A stretch of DNA of 64,000 bases from Lunatibacter salilacus (GCF_009797935.1 NZ_VOLC01000018.1:62001-126000); one strand, 5' to 3'; shown: positions 1-9,120, counted from the stretch's first letter. Made by a program: numbers and translations. The notes: generated by a model from the sequence alone, not told the origin.

Positions 1-274
1 GATAAATCGCACTGTCCCCATAAGCGTCAGCATCCAAAAAGTGTTTTTCAGCTTCCCCTTTTACCGCATACCTTCTCCGGTCTGGGTTTACCGCATTTTC
101 GGTGATGTAGGTAATGTTTGCCTTAAAGAAACCGATCATCTCAGGAGGCAAACTGAATACCGCCTGCCGGTTGATCTTTTTATGGGCATAAAAACCCCAG
201 GCATACCCGGGCTCCGAAGAAGCAATCAGAGCCAGGCAGAGGGTACACCAAAGTAATAGTTGAAACTTCCCCAT
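1..274 (-). CDS. Secreted zinc-dependent phospholipase C/S1-P1 nuclease-like protein (partial)
   Basis: The reverse strand has an open frame from an ATG at 274-272 to the window edge, giving the first 91 residues; the rest lies outside. Residues 1-25 form a Sec signal peptide (short basic start, long LLLWCTLCLALI core, small residues before the cut). The predicted mature protein starts W-G-F-Y-A-H-K-K. A tryptophan at the mature N-terminus followed closely by a histidine is the zinc-binding pattern of the phospholipase C/P1 nuclease fold, and Bacteroidota carry a secreted family beginning this way. Only the N-terminus is visible, so substrate and completeness are unknown. The start fits the signal peptide and a GAAGG-like stretch just upstream. 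A forward frame over the same bases has no family features. Confidence 0.6.
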   Translation of the reverse strand, partial: MGKFQLLLWCTLCLALIASSEPGYAWGFYAHKKINRQAVFSLPPEMIGFFKANITYITENAVNPDRRRYAVKGEAEKHFLDADAYGDSAIY

Positions 275-507
275 ACCTTCAAGAAAAATAAACAGTAGGA
301 TAAGTTAGCAAAAATTCGAATAATGAGCAAATGAAAACTCCTCTTTATCAAAGAGATGTCTCCAAATTAAGCCTGATGACCTCGAATGGAGTACTTGTGG
401 TCTAGTGTGCACATACGACTGCCTTAAAAAAATTTTCCTATATTTGCCTTCTCAGAAGCACCAAAGGGGTGACTCTTGCAAATTTTTCCGCTTTAATTTC
501 AATTATT
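275..507. other. AT-rich intergenic stretch between divergent genes
   Basis: No gene is seen between the reverse-strand secreted protein and the rpsT promoter. The stretch is AT-rich with no clear hairpin or repeat; it presumably holds the promoter of the reverse-strand gene, but I see no convincing copy of the TTTG/TAnnTTTG pattern on that strand. Confidence 0.4.
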
Positions 508-538
508 TTTGCGGTTAAAAATAATTCCATTAAATTTG
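508..538 (+). promoter_or_regulatory. Bacteroidota-type promoter of rpsT
   Basis: TTTG at 508-511 and TAAATTTG at 531-538 are separated by 19 bases, matching the Bacteroidota primary sigma factor consensus TTTG-N19/20-TAnnTTTG. The predicted start of transcription is near 545, about 40 bases before the rpsT start codon. Confidence 0.65.
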
Positions 539-583
539 CATTCCAATTCGTCAAATAGGTTTTAGCAATCAAGTAGTATATAT

Positions 584-838
584 ATGGCAAATCACAAATC
601 GGCTCTTAAAAGAATTCGTTCAAACGAAGCAAAGAGATTAAGAAACAGGTACCAAGCCAAAACAACCAGAACTTTTATCAAGCGTTTGAAAAATGCTGAA
701 GACAAAGCTCAGGCTCAGGAACTGTTGAAAGAAGTAACTTCTATGTTGGACAAATTGGCCAAGAAGAACATCATCCATAAAAACAACGCGGCCAACAAGA
801 AGTCAAAATTGACTAAAATGGTTAACGCCTTGGCATAA
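584..838 (+). CDS. rpsT: Small ribosomal subunit protein bS20
   Basis: This 84-residue, lysine/arginine-rich protein starts MANHKSALKRIRSNEAKRLRNR, the hallmark N-terminus of bS20, and has the family's usual length. bS20 is a primary 16S rRNA binding protein of the 30S subunit made of three long helices; the conserved KNIIHKNNAANKKS segment near residues 60-74 is present. The gene stands alone between a Bacteroidota-type promoter and an intrinsic terminator, so it is probably a monocistronic unit. Identification is secure. Confidence 0.97.
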   Translation: MANHKSALKRIRSNEAKRLRNRYQAKTTRTFIKRLKNAEDKAQAQELLKEVTSMLDKLAKKNIIHKNNAANKKSKLTKMVNALA

Positions 839-863
839 TCTCAGCCGTAAAAGATAAATACTT

Positions 864-892
864 AAGCCCTTCCTTACGGTTGGGCTTTTTTT
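864..892 (+). terminator. Intrinsic terminator of rpsT
   Basis: AAGCCC at 864-869 pairs with GGGCTT at 882-887 around a 12-base loop and runs into seven T. It lies 26 bases after the rpsT stop codon. Confidence 0.75.
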
Positions 893-1024
893 GTTGGGCA
901 ATTTTTAATATTTTTATCGGGTTCCGGCGACAAAGTCCATACTTCGAGATGGGGAAGATTTTAAACACATTCCATTCGCCGCACATTTAGAAAAGGTAAT
1001 TTTTGTAACCCGAATTTTTGTCAG

Positions 1025-1720
1025 ATGGGAGAAAATTCATCGATACCGATTTCCCTACTTGCAGAGGAAGACCGACCCAGGGAAAAATTGTTGCTGAAAG
1101 GAAAGGCATCCCTAACGGATGCGGAGCTGATTGCTATTCTCATAGGTTCAGGTACCACTTCTCTCAGTGCTGTGGACTTGGCTAGAAACATTCTAAGAAG
1201 TGTGGATAATGACTTGGCCCAGTTGGCAAGGATGACCGTAAAGGACCTGCAGCGCTTTAAAGGAATTGGAGAGGCCAAAGCCATTTCCATAGTCAGTGCC
1301 CTGGAATTGGGCAGAAGGAGAAAGGAATTGGAACCGCAGAAAAAGGTGAAAATCCAGAGTTCAGGGGATGTCTACCAACTTATGAAGCCGGAATTGATGG
1401 ACGAAACGGTAGAATTTTTTTACATTATTTTGCTAAGCAATTCCAATCATGTCATACGAAAACACCTGATCAGTCAAGGAGGATCCAACGCAACCATTGT
1501 CGATCCAAAGGTAATTTTTAAGCAGGCCATGGACTATTTTGCCTCCTCCATCATTTTGGTTCACAACCACCCTTCCGGGAACCTAAAACCTTCGAGACAG
1601 GATGAAGAACTGACTAGAAAATTACAAGCTGCTGGGAAAAGTTTGGAGCTTCCGGTGATAGATCATGTTATTTTCGGAGATAGTGGCTATTTTAGCTTCG
1701 CCGATGAAGGCAGAATGTAA
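1025..1720 (+). CDS. radC: RadC family JAB/MPN domain protein
   Basis: The 231-residue protein has the RadC layout: a helical N-terminal part, a helix-hairpin-helix-like segment near residues 78-96 (KGIGEAKAISIVSALELG), and a C-terminal JAB1/MPN metalloprotease-like domain. The metal-site motif is intact: H180-N-H182-P-S-G followed by D193, the H-x-H-x10-D pattern. RadC was once linked to DNA repair, but its molecular role remains unclear; the JAMM motif suggests a zinc hydrolase. It stands after the rpsT terminator and 9 bases before the DUF1684 gene, so the two are probably co-transcribed. Family assignment is firm, function is not. Confidence 0.93.
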   Translation: MGENSSIPISLLAEEDRPREKLLLKGKASLTDAELIAILIGSGTTSLSAVDLARNILRSVDNDLAQLARMTVKDLQRFKGIGEAKAISIVSALELGRRRKELEPQKKVKIQSSGDVYQLMKPELMDETVEFFYIILLSNSNHVIRKHLISQGGSNATIVDPKVIFKQAMDYFASSIILVHNHPSGNLKPSRQDEELTRKLQAAGKSLELPVIDHVIFGDSGYFSFADEGRM

Positions 1721-1729
1721 CTTAGGCCT

Positions 1730-2347
1730 ATGAACCAAAAAAATATTGTAATCCTGCTAATTGTTGTCGTGGTATTGGGGTCTCTAATTTATACGCTTTC
1801 GGGAGGAGAGAGTACAGAGCAATATACTGAACGGATAGAAGCTGAGCGTGAGCGGCAGTTTAAATACCTAAAATTCAATTTTGAGTCTCCATTGACCGAA
1901 CCCCAAAAGAAAGAACTGGACAAGCTTAGCTTTTATCCCGTTGATGAATCCTATAAGGTAAAGGCACGCATGGAGCCCATTGAGGTAAAGAGAATGGTGC
2001 AAATTCCGCTTACAGACGGATCGGTGGAGAAATATGTGCGACATTCTTTTGCTGTTTTTGAACTTAACGGTCAGGAAGTTAAGCTTTTGCTTCTTCAAGC
2101 AGCGGATGAAGTGGACAAGAGGAATTTCTTTTTAGCTTTTGCGGATCAGACAAGCACCGAGGAGACGTATGGAGGAGGCCGATACCTTAATCTACGACAG
2201 GATGGTCAGCGCTCTATAACCATTGATTTTAATCTTGCTTTCAATCCCTATTGTGCGTATAACCCTGATTATGCCTGCCCTATTCCCCCCAAAGAAAACA
2301 TCTTGGAAATCCCGATACCTGTAGGTGAGAAAAATTACTCCAAATAA
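1730..2347 (+). CDS. DUF1684 family protein, membrane-anchored
   Basis: The 205-residue protein has one N-terminal membrane segment (residues 5-23, NIVILLIVVVVLGSLIYTL), then a soluble domain. The C-terminal part carries the DUF1684 signature: G-G-G-R-Y-L-N-L, D-F-N-L-A-F-N-P-Y-C-A-Y-N, and C-P-I-P-P-K-E-N followed by I-P-V-G-E. The family is common in Bacteroidota and has no agreed function. The single N-terminal segment would place the domain outside the cytoplasm (inference). It follows radC closely and is followed by pheT after 54 bases that may hold a separate promoter. Confidence 0.85.
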   Translation: MNQKNIVILLIVVVVLGSLIYTLSGGESTEQYTERIEAERERQFKYLKFNFESPLTEPQKKELDKLSFYPVDESYKVKARMEPIEVKRMVQIPLTDGSVEKYVRHSFAVFELNGQEVKLLLLQAADEVDKRNFFLAFADQTSTEETYGGGRYLNLRQDGQRSITIDFNLAFNPYCAYNPDYACPIPPKENILEIPIPVGEKNYSK

Positions 2348-2348
2348 A

Positions 2349-2379
2349 ACGTTAGCGCGGTACATTTCTCTTAAATTTG
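2349..2379 (+). promoter_or_regulatory. Possible promoter of pheT
   Basis: TAAATTTG at 2372-2379 matches the -7 box exactly and lies 22 bases before the pheT start codon. The expected upstream box is poor (only GTTAG near 2351), so this is a weak call. Confidence 0.35.
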
Positions 2380-2401
2380 CGGTTTACCTACGATTGAATA
2401 C

Positions 2402-4813
2402 ATGAAGATTTCTATACAGCGACTCAAAGATTATATCCCATTTGACCAGACATCCGAGGAAATTGCCTCCATGCTGACCGCTTCCGGATTGGAAGTGGAA
2501 GGCATTGAAGGTTTTGAATCCGTCAAAGGGAGCCTGGAAGGAGTGGTCATCGGAGAAGTCCTGACCTGTGAGTCCCACCCCAACGCAGACAAACTCCGAC
2601 TAACCACCGTCGACATAGGTACGGGCGTAGTGCCTATCGTATGTGGTGCTCCCAATGTGGCGGCAGGCCAAAAAGTAGCGGTAGCCACTGTCAACACAAC
2701 CCTATATACAGCTTCCGGGGAAAGCCTTCAAATCAAAAAGTCTAAGATCCGGGGCGAGGTTTCCGAGGGCATGATTTGTGCCGAGGACGAATTGGGAGTA
2801 GGAGATAGCCATGAAGGTATTATGGTCTTGGATACCGATTTGTCCAATGGCACACCCGCAAACCAGTTGGTTCCCATTTTCAAAACGGATGTCCTTGAAA
2901 TAGGCCTTACTCCAAACCGGGCCGACGCGGCTTCACATCTGGGCGTAGCGAGAGATCTAAGAGCTTTGTTGAAAAAGGATTTTAGCCTGCCCTCTGTAGA
3001 GGAATTTAATGTGGATTCTGCTGAGAACATAATCGACGTGCAAGTGGAGAGCGCGGTTGATTGTCCCCGATATGCGGGTTTAACGATAAGCGGCATCCAA
3101 GTAGGTCAATCTCCTGAGTGGCTGCAAAACTATCTCAAAGCCCTAGATTTGGAGCCAATCAACTGCATCGTGGATGTAACCAATTATATCCTTCACGACC
3201 TGGGGCAGCCGCTTCATGCCTTTGATGCCGACAAGATTTCAGGAGGTAAACTAATTGTCAAAAAACTCCCCAAGGAAACCAAATTCGTCACGCTGGACGG
3301 AAAGGAGCGGAAACTTTCCGGCGAGGAACTGATGATCTGTGATGAGCAGGGAGGTCTATGTATTGGAGGAGTTCTGGGAGGATTGGAATCCGGGATCAGT
3401 GATTCCACCACGTCCATTTTTCTTGAAAGTGCCTGCTTTTCTCCCGATGTAATACGGAAAGGAGCCCAGTTTCATGGAATCAAAACAGATGCATCCTTTC
3501 GTTTTGAGCGGGGGACAGATCCCAACATGCCTGTGTATGCGCTAAAACGCGCAGCGATGTTGATCAAGGAAATTGCCGGAGGGCAACTCTCTTCCCCGAT
3601 TACCGACCTCTATCCCGTACCGGTTGAAGACTTCAAAGTTCCGGTCAAGTACAAACATATCGATCGGTTGATCGGGAAGCATATACCGGCTGATGAAATA
3701 AAGGAGATATTGGAGTCGCTTGAAATTCGAGTAGAAGACGAGGATTCGGTAGGATTTACAGCCGTTGTCAAACCATACCGCGTTGATGTGACCCGGGAGG
3801 CGGATATTATCGAAGAAATACTAAGAATCTATGGATTCGAATCCATTCCTTTACAGGAGAACTACCAATCAGATTTTCTCGCCTCACATCCTGAAAAGGA
3901 TGCCAATAAGCTGCAGTATCGGGTTACCGAACTCTTGGCGGCCCAAGGATTTCACGAGATATTGACCAATTCCCTGACCAAAGCTGCCTATACGGAAAAA
4001 TCAGGCTATTTGGATACTTCTCAAGATGTGGTAATAATTAACAAACTCAGTGAAGACCTCGGTGTGTTAAGACAGACCTTGCTTTTCTCCGGATTGGAAG
4101 TGCTTTCCCATAATATCAACCGGCGGCAAAAGGACCTCAAATGCTTTGAGTTTGGTTCCGTATATCAAAAATCGGAATCTGAATACCGGGAAGAGAAGCA
4201 TTTATCCATATATATGACAGGAAATGTCACTTCGGAAAGCTGGTTGGCACCCGCTACGAAAGTCCAGTTCCCAAATTTGCATGCGGTAGTGGAAACGCTG
4301 TTTCTAAAACTTAACTTGGGTCAACCCGCTGTGAAAATGGTGGAGCAGGCCCCTTTTGAATATGGGCTTGAGCTATTTATCCGTGATTCCTTTGTTGGTA
4401 CACTCGGATTGCTGCAATCCCCAATCACCCGGCTGGCAGAAGTAAAGCAGGACGTGTTTTTCGCTTCGCTTAATTGGGGATTAATGCTGGAACTGGCATC
4501 AGGGATTCAGCGGTTCACCGAAATCTCGAAATTTCCTGAAGTCCGGAGGGATTTGTCTTTGGTAATTGACAGGGAAGTTTCTTTTGACTCCCTTCAAGAG
4601 CTATCACATCAGATAGGGGGGCCGTTGTTAAAAAGGATCGGCGTATTTGACGTTTACAAGGGAGATAAAATAGATGCTTCCAAGAAAGCCTATGCCTTGA
4701 GTTTTTTCCTTCAGGACAATACCAAGACACTTACGGATAAAGTTATTGATAAAACAATGAACCGACTCATGCTGGCTTTTGAAAAGGAAGTAGGGGCTTT
4801 GATCAGAAAATAA
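2402..4813 (+). CDS. pheT: Phenylalanine--tRNA ligase beta subunit
   Basis: This 803-residue protein has the full-length bacterial PheT domain order: a B1 segment at the N-terminus (MKISIQRLKDYIPF), an EMAP-type tRNA-binding domain around residues 40-155 (SHPNADKLRL, VCGAPNV, CAEDELG), B3/B4 editing domains around 205-380 with the conserved IDVTNYILHDLGQPLHAFD stretch, B5 around 405-475, a class II synthetase-like core, and a C-terminal ferredoxin-fold anticodon-binding domain from about 710. It pairs with PheS to charge tRNA-Phe and edits Tyr-tRNA-Phe. pheS is not in this window, so the subunits are encoded apart. The stop is one base before the next start, placing the following small genes in its operon. 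Confidence 0.97.
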   Translation: MKISIQRLKDYIPFDQTSEEIASMLTASGLEVEGIEGFESVKGSLEGVVIGEVLTCESHPNADKLRLTTVDIGTGVVPIVCGAPNVAAGQKVAVATVNTTLYTASGESLQIKKSKIRGEVSEGMICAEDELGVGDSHEGIMVLDTDLSNGTPANQLVPIFKTDVLEIGLTPNRADAASHLGVARDLRALLKKDFSLPSVEEFNVDSAENIIDVQVESAVDCPRYAGLTISGIQVGQSPEWLQNYLKALDLEPINCIVDVTNYILHDLGQPLHAFDADKISGGKLIVKKLPKETKFVTLDGKERKLSGEELMICDEQGGLCIGGVLGGLESGISDSTTSIFLESACFSPDVIRKGAQFHGIKTDASFRFERGTDPNMPVYALKRAAMLIKEIAGGQLSSPITDLYPVPVEDFKVPVKYKHIDRLIGKHIPADEIKEILESLEIRVEDEDSVGFTAVVKPYRVDVTREADIIEEILRIYGFESIPLQENYQSDFLASHPEKDANKLQYRVTELLAAQGFHEILTNSLTKAAYTEKSGYLDTSQDVVIINKLSEDLGVLRQTLLFSGLEVLSHNINRRQKDLKCFEFGSVYQKSESEYREEKHLSIYMTGNVTSESWLAPATKVQFPNLHAVVETLFLKLNLGQPAVKMVEQAPFEYGLELFIRDSFVGTLGLLQSPITRLAEVKQDVFFASLNWGLMLELASGIQRFTEISKFPEVRRDLSLVIDREVSFDSLQELSHQIGGPLLKRIGVFDVYKGDKIDASKKAYALSFFLQDNTKTLTDKVIDKTMNRLMLAFEKEVGALIRK

Positions 4814-4814
4814 G

Positions 4815-5099
4815 ATGGTTTACGAGGAACTTCAGCGGTTGGAAAAAATAACCGAGCATATTATCCGAAAGGTGAAAATGCTCGAACGGGAGAATGAGGG
4901 GCTAAAAAACGAGCTGAAAGCCTGTCAATTCGAACTAAAAGAGAAAGACGAAGCACTGGAGCATTTTAAAAATCAAATTAAAATTAGTAAAATTGTAAAG
5001 AACATACCGGTAGAGAACAAAGATTCTGCTGAACTGAGAGAAAGAATTGACAATTATATAAATGAGATTGATAAAATAATTACCCACTTGTCCGAATAA
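4815..5099 (+). CDS. Small coiled-coil protein, candidate ZapB-like partner of ZapA
   Basis: The 94-residue protein has no recognised catalytic motif. Residues 5-60 show heptad spacing (RLEKITEHIIRKVKMLERENEGLKNELKACQFELKEKDEALEHF in outline) and would form one long coiled coil; a shorter helix follows at 70-94. It starts one base after the pheT stop and ends one base before zapA. A short coiled-coil gene directly before zapA is the usual arrangement in Bacteroidota. By position and architecture it could act with ZapA at the division ring as ZapB does elsewhere, but I see no direct sequence likeness to ZapB, so this is inference. Confidence 0.75.
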   Translation: MVYEELQRLEKITEHIIRKVKMLERENEGLKNELKACQFELKEKDEALEHFKNQIKISKIVKNIPVENKDSAELRERIDNYINEIDKIITHLSE

Positions 5100-5100
5100 T

Positions 5101-5385
5101 ATGGAAACTCTTTCGATACGACTTAAAATAGGAGATAGGGAATATCCTATGAAAGTGAAGGTCCAAGATGAAGCCAAGATCAGACGGGCGGGTAAATTGA
5201 TCAATGAAAAACTAAAAAGGTATCGAGAAGAGTTTGGCTTGGACGATAAACAGGATTTACTGGCCATGGTGGCCTTCGACAGTATGATGGAAGCGTTGGA
5301 ACTTAATGAAACCAGCGCCGAAGGCAGCGAGAAAGTGAAGACGACAATCCAGGAGATTAATGCCCAATTGACATCTATTTTATAG
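5101..5385 (+). CDS. zapA: Cell division protein ZapA
   Basis: The 94-residue protein matches ZapA: an N-terminal alpha/beta head (SIRLKIGDREYPMKVK, then EAKIRRAGKLINEKL) followed by a helical tail with the conserved DKQDLLAMVAFDSMMEAL stretch. ZapA binds FtsZ and bundles filaments at midcell. It sits in a pheT - coiled coil - zapA unit with single-base gaps, so the three are probably translated from one message. No 6S RNA-like hairpin is visible in the 75 bases before rny, although ssrS follows zapA in some other phyla. Confidence 0.92.
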   Translation: METLSIRLKIGDREYPMKVKVQDEAKIRRAGKLINEKLKRYREEFGLDDKQDLLAMVAFDSMMEALELNETSAEGSEKVKTTIQEINAQLTSIL

Positions 5386-5460
5386 ACTTTATATAATATT
5401 CAGCAATAACCTTTCAGCGACAGAATTTTTTTCTCCGGTGATATAACTAAATTAATATCT

Positions 5461-7029
5461 ATGGAGATTTCAATAATATACCTAATAGCAGCCGGCGCGG
5501 TCGGTATCCTGCTAGGAGCCCTTCTTGCGGGCTTGCTAATTAAAAATAATAGCAAAACTATCGAAGCTGAGGCCAGGGAAAAGGCCAAGAGTATCCTTAG
5601 GGAAGCGGAAATTACGGCAGAAGGGGCGAAAAAAGACAGAATTCTTGAAGCCAAAGAGAAATACCTCCGGTTAAAGGCAGAATTCGAAGAAGACGTAAAT
5701 AAAAAGAAAAACCTGTTACTCACCAATGAGAACAAACTGAAGCAGCGTGAGCAAGTCCTTTCAAAGGAAATGGAGCAGATCAAGCGCAAAGAAGCCGAAT
5801 TGGACAGTAAAAAGGAAAACCTCAGTGCCCAGTTGCATTCTGTTCAGGTGAAAAAGGAGGAGTTGGATAGGGTGACGAATCAGCGTATAACGGATCTGGA
5901 AAAAGTGGCCTTACTCACCAAGGAAGAGGCACGTGAGCAGCTTATAGAGATGTTGAAAGACGAAGCAACTACAAGGGCTTCATCCCACATCAAGGATATC
6001 CTGGATCAGGCAAAACTTACCGCTACCAAGCAGGCTAAGAAAATTGTGTTGGATACCATTCAGCGTACCGCTACCGAACATGCCATCGAAAACTGCGTTT
6101 CCGTGTTCAATATTGAAAGTGACGACGTAAAAGGGAAAATTATCGGCCGGGAAGGAAGAAATATCAGGGCGCTGGAAGCAGCTACAGGTGTGGAAATCGT
6201 GGTAGATGATACCCCTGAAGCAATCATCATTTCTGGATTTGACCCTGTCCGAAGAGAGGTCGCCAGACTGTCCCTTCACAGACTGGTACAGGACGGAAGG
6301 ATCCATCCGGCGCGTATAGAAGAAGTAGTCGCAAAAACCGAAAAGAACATCGACGAGGAAATCATTGAAATTGGTGAAAGAACTTGTATTGAACTGGGCA
6401 TTCACGGATTGCATCCGGAACTGATCAAGATGGTCGGAAGGCTACGGTTTAGATCTTCCTACGGACAAAACTTGCTGCAGCACTCTAGGGAAGTAGCCAA
6501 GCTTTGCGCAACCATGGCTGCGGAAATGGGAATCAATGCCAAAATGGCGAAAAGAGCCGGTCTTTTGCATGATATCGGAAAGGTATATCCGGAAGAAGCG
6601 GAACTTCCTCACGCCATCCTAGGTATGGAATTGGCCAAAAAATACAAGGAGCATCCGGAAGTGATCAACGCCATCGGTGCCCACCACGATGAAATCGAAA
6701 TGACCTCCATGCTTTCGCCAATCGTCCAGGCCTGTGATGCCATTTCAGGGTCCAGACCAGGTGCAAGAAGGGAAATTATGGACAGCTATATCAAGCGTCT
6801 GAAAGATCTTGAAACGCTTGCTTTAAGCTTTGACGGAGTGAATAAGTGCTTTGCCATGCAGGCTGGCCGTGAGTTACGTGTCCTAGTCGACGCTGATAAC
6901 GTGGATGATGCTACGGCCGGTAAACTTTCCTTTGATATCTCCCAGCGTATAGAGAAGGAAATGCAATATCCCGGACAAATTAAAATCACTGTCATCCGTG
7001 AGATGCGGGCTGTTAATTACGCCAAATAA
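5461..7029 (+). CDS. rny: Ribonuclease Y
   Basis: The 522-residue protein has the RNase Y architecture: an N-terminal membrane helix (residues 5-27), a long charged coiled coil (about 30-200), a KH RNA-binding domain (about 210-280, with the [13 protein letters not shown] loop), and an HD phosphohydrolase domain with H370-D371 (LLHDIGKV) and a later GAHHDEI metal segment. RNase Y is a membrane-tethered endoribonuclease that starts mRNA decay in organisms that often lack RNase E. Length and all domains are intact. It has its own 75-base upstream gap and a strong terminator. Confidence 0.96.
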   Translation: MEISIIYLIAAGAVGILLGALLAGLLIKNNSKTIEAEAREKAKSILREAEITAEGAKKDRILEAKEKYLRLKAEFEEDVNKKKNLLLTNENKLKQREQVLSKEMEQIKRKEAELDSKKENLSAQLHSVQVKKEELDRVTNQRITDLEKVALLTKEEAREQLIEMLKDEATTRASSHIKDILDQAKLTATKQAKKIVLDTIQRTATEHAIENCVSVFNIESDDVKGKIIGREGRNIRALEAATGVEIVVDDTPEAIIISGFDPVRREVARLSLHRLVQDGRIHPARIEEVVAKTEKNIDEEIIEIGERTCIELGIHGLHPELIKMVGRLRFRSSYGQNLLQHSREVAKLCATMAAEMGINAKMAKRAGLLHDIGKVYPEEAELPHAILGMELAKKYKEHPEVINAIGAHHDEIEMTSMLSPIVQACDAISGSRPGARREIMDSYIKRLKDLETLALSFDGVNKCFAMQAGRELRVLVDADNVDDATAGKLSFDISQRIEKEMQYPGQIKITVIREMRAVNYAK

Positions 7030-7051
7030 TTCACTCACAAAAAAAACATTG

Positions 7052-7082
7052 AAGGGTATGGAGAAATCCATGCCCTTTTTTT
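7052..7082 (+). terminator. Intrinsic terminator of rny
   Basis: AAGGGTATGGA at 7052-7062 pairs with TCCATGCCCTT from 7067, with one wobble pair and a GAAA tetraloop, followed by a run of seven or more T. It begins 23 bases after the rny stop. Confidence 0.8.
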
Positions 7083-7220
7083 GTTTCTTCAATTACACGA
7101 GTCTTTGTTGGAAAAGGTATAATGGTTATTGGTAAAAACGCAGGCACGGCAACGCAAATTAGAATGTTTTTCTCTTCATATATCACCACTATTCTCTAAC
7201 CTTAATTAACTTCATACAGT

Positions 7221-7272
7221 TACCATAGACCCATAGACCTATAAACCATAAACTTATCAACCTATCAACCAA
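7221..7272 (+). repeat. Low-complexity word tract before the DUF2461 gene
   Basis: A short tract built from variants of CCATAGAC, CTATAAACC and TTATCAACC, running to within 8 bases of the next start codon. It is the mildest member of a set of such tracts in this window (see 35541, 45151, 48235, 48995). Confidence 0.5.
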
Positions 7273-7279
7273 ACAAAAA

Positions 7280-7960
7280 ATGGAAAATCAATTGCTGAAA
7301 TTTTTAAATGAGTTGGCTGAAAATAATTCCAAAGAATGGATGGATGCCAACCGGGATTGGTATTTGGAAGTAAAAGCCTATTTTTTAGAAGAGGTTGCCG
7401 AGATGTTAAAGGGACTTATTCCGATTGAGCCGGGACTTGAGGTTCTTCGTCCTAAAGATTGCGTCTTTCGCCAAAATAGGGATGTGCGTTTCAGCCCGGA
7501 TAAAAGGCCTTATAAAACAAACTTTGCGGGCTATTTTTCTATAGGTGGGAAAAAATCCCCCGGGCCGGGTTACTACCTGCATGTGCAACCGGGAGAAAGT
7601 TTTCTCGCCGGTGGAATTTGGATGCCGCCTGCAGATGTAATCAAGAAAATCCGTATGGAAATTGATTATAGTGGGGAGGAGTTGGAGCAATTGTTCCAAG
7701 AGCCAACCTTTAAAAAGACTTTTGGTGAAATGGAAGGAGAGCAGCTAAAAACAAGTCCCAGGGATTATGAACCGGACCATCCCTACATACACTATTTACG
7801 CTACAAAAGCTTTATCGTCTCCCGACCGATTGCTGATAAAGCAATCCAAGACAGTTCCTACAAGCAGGATGCATTAACTTCCTTTGCCATTATGAAACCC
7901 TTTCATGACTTTCTCGCCAGAGCCTTGGAGGATGTGGAAGATGGAGGCCGATTATTATAA
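7280..7960 (+). CDS. DUF2461 domain-containing protein
   Basis: The 226-residue protein matches the DUF2461/TIGR02453 family: an N-terminal helix pair (LLKFLNELAENNSKEWMDANRDWYLEVK), the conserved R-x-N-R-D-V-R-F-S-P-D-K-R-P-Y-K-T segment around residues 67-84, then GYYLHVQPGESFLAGGIWMP. The family is widespread and has no established biochemical function. Length is typical. Its 3' end overlaps the convergent HAD phosphatase gene by six bases, so transcripts from the two strands collide here and no terminator fits between them. Confidence 0.85.
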   Translation: MENQLLKFLNELAENNSKEWMDANRDWYLEVKAYFLEEVAEMLKGLIPIEPGLEVLRPKDCVFRQNRDVRFSPDKRPYKTNFAGYFSIGGKKSPGPGYYLHVQPGESFLAGGIWMPPADVIKKIRMEIDYSGEELEQLFQEPTFKKTFGEMEGEQLKTSPRDYEPDHPYIHYLRYKSFIVSRPIADKAIQDSSYKQDALTSFAIMKPFHDFLARALEDVEDGGRLL

Positions 7961-8779
7961 TAAATACTTTTCGATGGCGATAGCAACGCCGTCTTCAGTG
8001 TTTTTAGCGGTGATCTCATTAGCAACAGCCTTTACCTCATCCCTAGCGTTTTCCACGGCTACACCCATCCCCACGCCGGCGAGGAGATCTATATCGTTGT
8101 AATTATCGCCGAAGGCCATCACTTCTGCCATGGAAATGTCAAAATAGGTGCTTAACACTAGCTCCAATCCTGATGCCTTGGAAATTGCCTTTGGGGCAAT
8201 TTCTATATAGGTGTCTTTGGAGCGGTAAAGATGCAGGTTGTTTCCCAGTTCTTTCTGAAGAGAGGTAAAAAGTTGGTCAATTTCCTCTGCATCACCCATG
8301 CACATCACCTTATGCGCTCCGGCAGCCTCATTTTCCCATTTTTCGATTACTTGGGCATGTGAGCTGATGACTGACTGCACCTTGGTTGCCAGCTCTTCTT
8401 TTCGTGTCCATTTATCCATATGAGGTGCATACCATTCATCGGCATGGTAGAGGCTGATGTGAATGGAAGTTCCGAGGGCCATTTCCAGAATTTTTGTACA
8501 ATCTTTTAAGGATATGTATACAGAGTCTACAGGCTGATGAATTGTTTCACTTGTGTCCATACCCAAAACATACCCTCCGTTGTAACAAATCAACGGATTG
8601 GATGTCCGGTTGATCTCTTGGAGTAAATGAGTCATCGCCGACGGCATGCGCGAGGAGGCAAGAATGATGGGGAAATCCGAAGGGAGGCGGCTGAATGCAG
8701 TTTTTGTTCTAGCTGATATTTGTCGGGTGCTGTCCAGAAGTGTACCGTCGATATCAGTGCAAATGGCTCGGATTTTCAT
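7955..8779 (-). CDS. Cof-type HAD-IIB family sugar-phosphate phosphatase
   Basis: Read from the ATG at 8779 the protein has 274 residues. It opens MKIRAICTDIDGTLLD, motif I of haloacid dehalogenase phosphatases with the nucleophile and acid aspartates (D-x-D), followed by ILASSR (motif II) and, near the C-terminus, AFGDNYNDIDLL (motif IV). An HAD-IIB cap lies in between (about residues 85-190). Cof-type enzymes dephosphorylate sugar phosphates or pyridoxal phosphate in the cytoplasm; specificity cannot be read here. An in-frame ATG at 8824 would add 15 residues before motif I; homologues start just before motif I, so I use 8779. Confidence 0.88.
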   Translation of the reverse strand: MKIRAICTDIDGTLLDSTRQISARTKTAFSRLPSDFPIILASSRMPSAMTHLLQEINRTSNPLICYNGGYVLGMDTSETIHQPVDSVYISLKDCTKILEMALGTSIHISLYHADEWYAPHMDKWTRKEELATKVQSVISSHAQVIEKWENEAAGAHKVMCMGDAEEIDQLFTSLQKELGNNLHLYRSKDTYIEIAPKAISKASGLELVLSTYFDISMAEVMAFGDNYNDIDLLAGVGMGVAVENARDEVKAVANEITAKNTEDGVAIAIEKYLL

Positions 8780-8874
8780 GGCTTCAAAGTCTTTTAATTT
8801 CAAATACGCAGCAAAGGTACCCATATCCCGGTTAAAAACTTCACCGATCCGGGGAATGGTATCTCAATTAACCT

Positions 8875-9063
8875 TCAATCACCTGAGCCTTCAGGAGTGG
8901 GACTATTCTTTTTATCAGGCAATCTTCCTGCTTTTTTTAAGGCATCATGAATCAACCACTCCAGCTGTCCGTTGGTGCTCCTGAATTCATCCGCGGCCCA
9001 CTTCTCCACGGCTTTCATCAGTTTTTCATCTATACGTAGTGCAAATGGCTTCTTTTGTGGCAT
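8875..9063 (-). CDS. Arc-type ribbon-helix-helix DNA-binding protein
   Basis: The 62-residue protein has an N-terminal strand (PFALRIDEKL) and two helices (LMKAVEKWAADEFRSTNGQLEWLIHDALKKAG), the arrangement of Arc/MetJ-type ribbon-helix-helix regulators; the F-x-L-R-I strand would enter the DNA major groove as a dimer. It is the last gene of a reverse-strand group after an SPFH protein and a membrane PH-like protein, a combination seen in other Bacteroidota. It may regulate this group: a palindrome lies in the operon leader (10534-10548). No toxin gene is adjacent. Confidence 0.8.
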   Translation of the reverse strand: MPQKKPFALRIDEKLMKAVEKWAADEFRSTNGQLEWLIHDALKKAGRLPDKKNSPTPEGSGD

Positions 9064-9100
9064 TTCATCTGTTTATTTTTTCTTTTTTACTGGTCAGATG

Positions 9101-9120
9101 CCTGCTTGTCGGCAGACAGG
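9101..9120. repeat. CCTGC...GCAGG palindromic element
   Basis: A 20-base near-palindrome, CCTGCTTGTC-GGCAGACAGG, between two genes of the SPFH operon. It is related to two better palindromes at 10859-10879 and 10926-10945 (7-base CCTGCCT/AGGCAGG arms). Confidence 0.55.

Noticed and set aside
41-256. A 71-codon forward frame at the window start.
   Set aside because: The reverse strand has a signal peptide and zinc-enzyme N-terminus over the same bases; the forward frame has no family features.
961-1024. A promoter box before radC (GGTAATTTTTG).
   Set aside because: The -7 box is off by one base and no TTTG lies at the right distance.
5386-5460. A 6S RNA gene after zapA.
   Set aside because: The gap is only 75 bases and shows no long hairpin.
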